The translations under genes were made by a program, and so were the position numbers. From an uncultured Prevotella sp. (GTDB lineage Bacteria > Bacteroidota > Bacteroidia > Bacteroidales > Bacteroidaceae), in contig CALNBT010000056.1 in NCBI GenBank assembly GCA_937874345.1, positions 1 through 7,287 of the forward strand: DNA of 7,287 nt, given 5' to 3'. Position 1 is the stretch's first letter. Each line of letters opens with the position of its first letter. This document shows positions 4,483 through 7,287 of this stretch, piece by piece. The notes beneath the pieces were generated by a model. That model was not told the DNA's origin. It was given only the letters and a program-made list of their open reading frames with translations, and ran no database searches.

Positions 4483-6702
4483 TCAGACTCCCTTTCGTTT
4501 CCGTTGAACATCTGCTATCATATCTTTGACCTCTTGTCCTACGGTTAAAAAGTTCTTGTATAGTATGCGTTCCTTCTCTTCCTTGGACTTGAAAATATAG
4601 AATTTAGGCAATGGATAGTTACCATAATCATCTTCTTCTTTCTTGATTTCTTCCATGTCGAAGTCGGTCTTGCAAAAAAACTTGGATGTTTTGAACTCTT
4701 CGGCTTCCTGAATGTTCATATTATCTCTCATGCCTGTCTTGGTCTTTATAAAGTCACGAGCTGTCTGACCACATATCCAACCAGTAGCCATATCACTGAT
4801 TTTTGAAGCTGGCACCAAGTTGTCGAGGTTCTCATTCAAGTTGATACTAGTCTTATCTCTATCAATGGTAACGCCTTTCTTGAGTTGGACAACTTTGCCG
4901 AAGATGTCGTTGGAAAGCCATTCAAGAGTTTCTTTACTTCGAGCAGAGCCTGACACCACATTACCTACAGTAGTGATAATTTTCTGCATACCTACCTTGC
5001 CATAATCGGCCTCCAACTGAGGAAGTTCCTGAAAGCCTAATGCTACAGATACTTTGTTGCTTCGGGCAGTACCAATCAATCGGTCTATCTTATGGAAGTA
5101 AAGGGTTGGCAACTCATCCACAATAATACTTACAGGAATATTCTTGCCTTGACCGGTATTTACACGAGTTACAAGACGGTTCAAAATCAAGGCATTTAGG
5201 GCTCCAATTATTGACTCCATCTCAGGGTCGTTAGCAATCAGCAAATAACTTGGGCTCCTTGGATCACTCACTTTTAAGTCAAAATCATCACCGTCCTTGT
5301 GGAACACCCAATACGATTCTTTTGTAGCTAATCGGCTGGTATATACACGCAGTGTACCAATCATACCCTCCAACTGTTCCATCGCTTTGTTCTTCAATGC
5401 GGTCTGGAATGGGCCAAGTAACGGAGCTACTTCATTGTCGGTTTCAAGTACTTCAAAGATTGTCTGATAACTTTCATTTAAGAACGATAAGATGTGGGGC
5501 ATATCGGAATATTTTCCCAACCAATAGGCTGGTTCAACAATTTCTCCCCCTTCTTTATCACGCACAACACCTGTAGGTCGCCAAAACTTGGTATCCTTAT
5601 CTTGAGCTTTCTCTGCATAGAGTTTTTTGCCATCCTTGTCGTATGGCTCTCGTTCATAGTTCACAAAATAGTAGATACAAGCTGCCAAGAAGTTGACAGC
5701 TGATGTTTGAAAGAACTGGTCACTACCGCCACCACCTTCTTTCTTTCCCTTTTGTAGGGATTCAAGTAGGGTTTCAGCGGTTTCACTGGCTGCTGCCAAA
5801 TTCTGAATGTATTTCTTCTGAATAGGATTCACTCGTCGGCTATATTCTACATCTACAAAGTTGATGATATTGAATTTACAGCCCTTGGGTGTATTGCCTT
5901 GTTTCTGATTGATTTTGTAATGATAATATAGCTTCTGTGCTAAAGTAGGGAATTTATAATCATAAACTACCATCGAAAATCCCTTTGCTGAATGCTGACG
6001 GATGTATGGTTCAATGATGGAAAATGTCTTACCTGAACCAGGAGTACCAACTACCCAACAACCTCGGAAAGGATTGGTGATGTTCGCCCAACCTTTGCGA
6101 AACTTACCTTTATAGTAATAGCGCATAGGGATATTTACCGAGTATTTGTTCTCAATGAGCTTATCGCATTGCTCAAAGCTCTCATTCTCTAAGTTGAAGC
6201 GGTCTTTCAGCAAACCCTCTTTCAAGAATTTGCTGATATTGTCTAAGGCTACATGAACCAGTATCGTACCGATGATAGTGAGTATCATGTAGAAGATGAC
6301 GTTCAGACGGATGCCGTATAGACGACTCGCCATCAGTCCATCACCTTCGTCATGTACCATATTATAAAGAATAACTGAACCGGCAATCAGAAGAACGCCT
6401 GATACTAATGGATACAATACTTGGTTACGAGCATTGAACTCCAAATGTTTCTTGTTTCGAGTACCAATGCAGGTAATGCAGACCAACAGAAAAGTAGCCA
6501 CCTTACTATACACCAAATTGTTGTCGTTGTAGATGAGCCATCTTTTCATTCGGTCATGAATATCTATTATTATGCCGTTCCATTGGTCAAGAACCGCAGG
6601 ATCGATGGCGTACATAAAGAACTCAAGTACGAGTGATACGTAGATGAGCGATCTGAATATCTTATAGGCGGTCTGTAACTCTTTGCTTTCTTCCATTGCC
6701 AT
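4483..6702 (-). CDS. mobC: Type IV secretion coupling protein (TraG/VirD4 family, Bacteroides MobC type)
   Basis: 739 residues, ATG at 6702-6700, TGA at 4485-4483. It is the inner-membrane ATPase that links the relaxase-DNA complex to the type IV secretion channel during conjugation. About four hydrophobic segments occupy residues 15-33, 66-82, 95-114 and 132-152. The cytoplasmic ATPase domain follows. Walker A is GTPGSGKT at 219-226 (K225, T226), Walker B is SIIVDE at 525-530 (D529, E530), and a conserved Gln motif GFQELPQLE lies at 556-564. The long helical insert at ~300-460 fits the all-alpha domain of the family, and the basic tail (KRKGV) ends the protein. Length and layout agree with MobC proteins of Bacteroides elements. 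It starts 21 nt after the upstream coiled-coil gene, with a second ATG two codons downstream and no Shine-Dalgarno. A terminator follows. Confidence 0.93.
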   Translation of the reverse strand: MAMEESKELQTAYKIFRSLIYVSLVLEFFMYAIDPAVLDQWNGIIIDIHDRMKRWLIYNDNNLVYSKVATFLLVCITCIGTRNKKHLEFNARNQVLYPLVSGVLLIAGSVILYNMVHDEGDGLMASRLYGIRLNVIFYMILTIIGTILVHVALDNISKFLKEGLLKDRFNLENESFEQCDKLIENKYSVNIPMRYYYKGKFRKGWANITNPFRGCWVVGTPGSGKTFSIIEPYIRQHSAKGFSMVVYDYKFPTLAQKLYYHYKINQKQGNTPKGCKFNIINFVDVEYSRRVNPIQKKYIQNLAAASETAETLLESLQKGKKEGGGGSDQFFQTSAVNFLAACIYYFVNYEREPYDKDGKKLYAEKAQDKDTKFWRPTGVVRDKEGGEIVEPAYWLGKYSDMPHILSFLNESYQTIFEVLETDNEVAPLLGPFQTALKNKAMEQLEGMIGTLRVYTSRLATKESYWVFHKDGDDFDLKVSDPRSPSYLLIANDPEMESIIGALNALILNRLVTRVNTGQGKNIPVSIIVDELPTLYFHKIDRLIGTARSNKVSVALGFQELPQLEADYGKVGMQKIITTVGNVVSGSARSKETLEWLSNDIFGKVVQLKKGVTIDRDKTSINLNENLDNLVPASKISDMATGWICGQTARDFIKTKTGMRDNMNIQEAEEFKTSKFFCKTDFDMEEIKKEEDDYGNYPLPKFYIFKSKEEKERILYKNFLTVGQEVKDMIADVQRKRKGV

Positions 6703-6723
6703 AATAATCGTGTTATGTTTATA

Positions 6724-7287
6724 TTACTCTGTTACTGCTTTGATGTACCATTTACCATTGCGCTCCCTAACCTCAGTGCCATAATTTAGATTAGTATCAG
6801 CTAAGAAGTCTCCAATCTTTTTCAGTTTCTGTTCGCCGATGCCATTGATGCTGGCAATCTGCATCTTTGTGTGGCTAATAAGTTCGCCGACCTTTACAAT
6901 GCCTACATTCTGCAATATTTCTACGGTTTTGAGAGATAACCCTGTCTGATAAAGATTGCTTCCCAGTAATCCGTATTCAATCCAACCATCCATTGAGTCA
7001 TTGTCAGTAATAACAGTTTCTGTAGAATCATTATCCACTGATATTTCATTCTCTGAAACCAACACTGGTGGAAGAATGGTATCCTGTTGTTCTTTCTCCT
7101 TCAAGAGTTCACGCAACTCAGCGTTCACAGTCTTCAACTCTTCGATTTGACGAAGGTACGCCTTCTCTCTTGCTTGTTGTTCTTCAATTTGTTTCTCTTG
7201 TCGTTCACTCATCTTAGCTACCATATTTTTATATTCAGTATTACAACTATAAATTGTATCAAGCTGATCCTTTAGTTTCAGATTACA
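6724..7287 (-). CDS. Coiled-coil protein with RpoA-CTD-like helix-hairpin-helix domain, 5' end off window
   Basis: An ATG at 7224-7222 would give 166 residues, but the same frame is open without a stop for 21 more codons to the right edge. The upstream residues continue the same helical, charged character (KLKDQLDTIYS, EYKNMVAKMSERQ). I therefore annotate a partial 3' end of at least 187 codons. Counted from that ATG, residues 1-48 are a Glu/Lys/Gln-rich coiled coil, 49-80 an acidic Ser/Thr/Asp linker, and 91-151 a domain like the C-terminal domain of RNA polymerase alpha: TGLSLKTVEILQNVGIVKVG, then ELISHT and INGIGEQKLKKIGDFL with helix-hairpin-helix N127-G130. The last residues form a short GKWYIKAV strand. 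Such domains bind DNA or proteins. It sits 21 nt before the coupling protein gene, where Bacteroides elements usually carry the relaxase gene. It may be the tail of a relaxase or a separate DNA-processing protein. Confidence 0.78.
   Translation of the reverse strand, partial: CNLKLKDQLDTIYSCNTEYKNMVAKMSERQEKQIEEQQAREKAYLRQIEELKTVNAELRELLKEKEQQDTILPPVLVSENEISVDNDSTETVITDNDSMDGWIEYGLLGSNLYQTGLSLKTVEILQNVGIVKVGELISHTKMQIASINGIGEQKLKKIGDFLADTNLNYGTEVRERNGKWYIKAVTE

Noticed and set aside
1..7287. CRISPR array, tRNA, rRNA or insertion sequence
   Set aside because: No regularly spaced direct repeats, no cloverleaf and no transposase or terminal inverted repeats of an insertion sequence were seen.

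Overview
The window looks like a piece of an integrative and conjugative element (ICE/CTn) from a Bacteroidales bacterium (Bacteroides, Parabacteroides or Prevotella type). Three things support this. There is a TraG/MobC-type coupling protein of the Bacteroides kind. There is a DUF4099 protein of the kind found on Bacteroidetes mobile elements. Several gene starts are preceded by the Bacteroidetes -7 box TAnnTTTG, mostly without a strong Shine-Dalgarno sequence. This is inferred from sequence; no database search was run.

Layout from left to right. (1) Positions 1-1789, minus strand: an accessory operon read right to left, with a DUF4099 protein (1789-1028), a 74-aa acidic protein (1021-797) and a large protein that runs off the left edge (782-1). 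A -7 box lies at 1821-1828. (2) Positions 1790-2135: a divergent intergenic region with a 16-nt inverted repeat and a doubtful 55-codon ORF. (3) 2136-2795, plus strand: a secreted M23 (LytM) peptidase. (4) 2977-2801, minus strand: a 58-aa single-span membrane protein convergent with the peptidase and preceded by a near-ideal TTTG-N20-TATATTTG promoter. (5) 4224-3291, minus strand: a compact three-gene cassette of DUF3791 protein, DUF3990 protein (ADP-ribosyltransferase-like) and a 73-aa helical protein. The genes overlap or abut, with their own -7 box upstream and a terminator downstream. It has the architecture of a toxin-antitoxin or defence module. (6) 7287-4483, minus strand: the mobilization segment. 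A coiled-coil protein with an RNA-polymerase-alpha-CTD-like helix-hairpin-helix domain has a reading frame that stays open through the right edge; it is followed by the 739-aa coupling protein and an intrinsic terminator.

How the parts may work together. The coupling protein would deliver the relaxase-bound DNA strand to the type IV secretion channel. The gene before it is probably a DNA-processing partner, possibly the tail of the relaxase. The M23 peptidase could open peptidoglycan for channel assembly. The DUF4099 operon is typical accessory DNA-metabolism cargo whose exact function is unknown. The DUF3791/DUF3990 cassette sits between these blocks as an independent transcription unit, consistent with element maintenance or phage/plasmid exclusion. 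It is the best candidate here for an under-described system.
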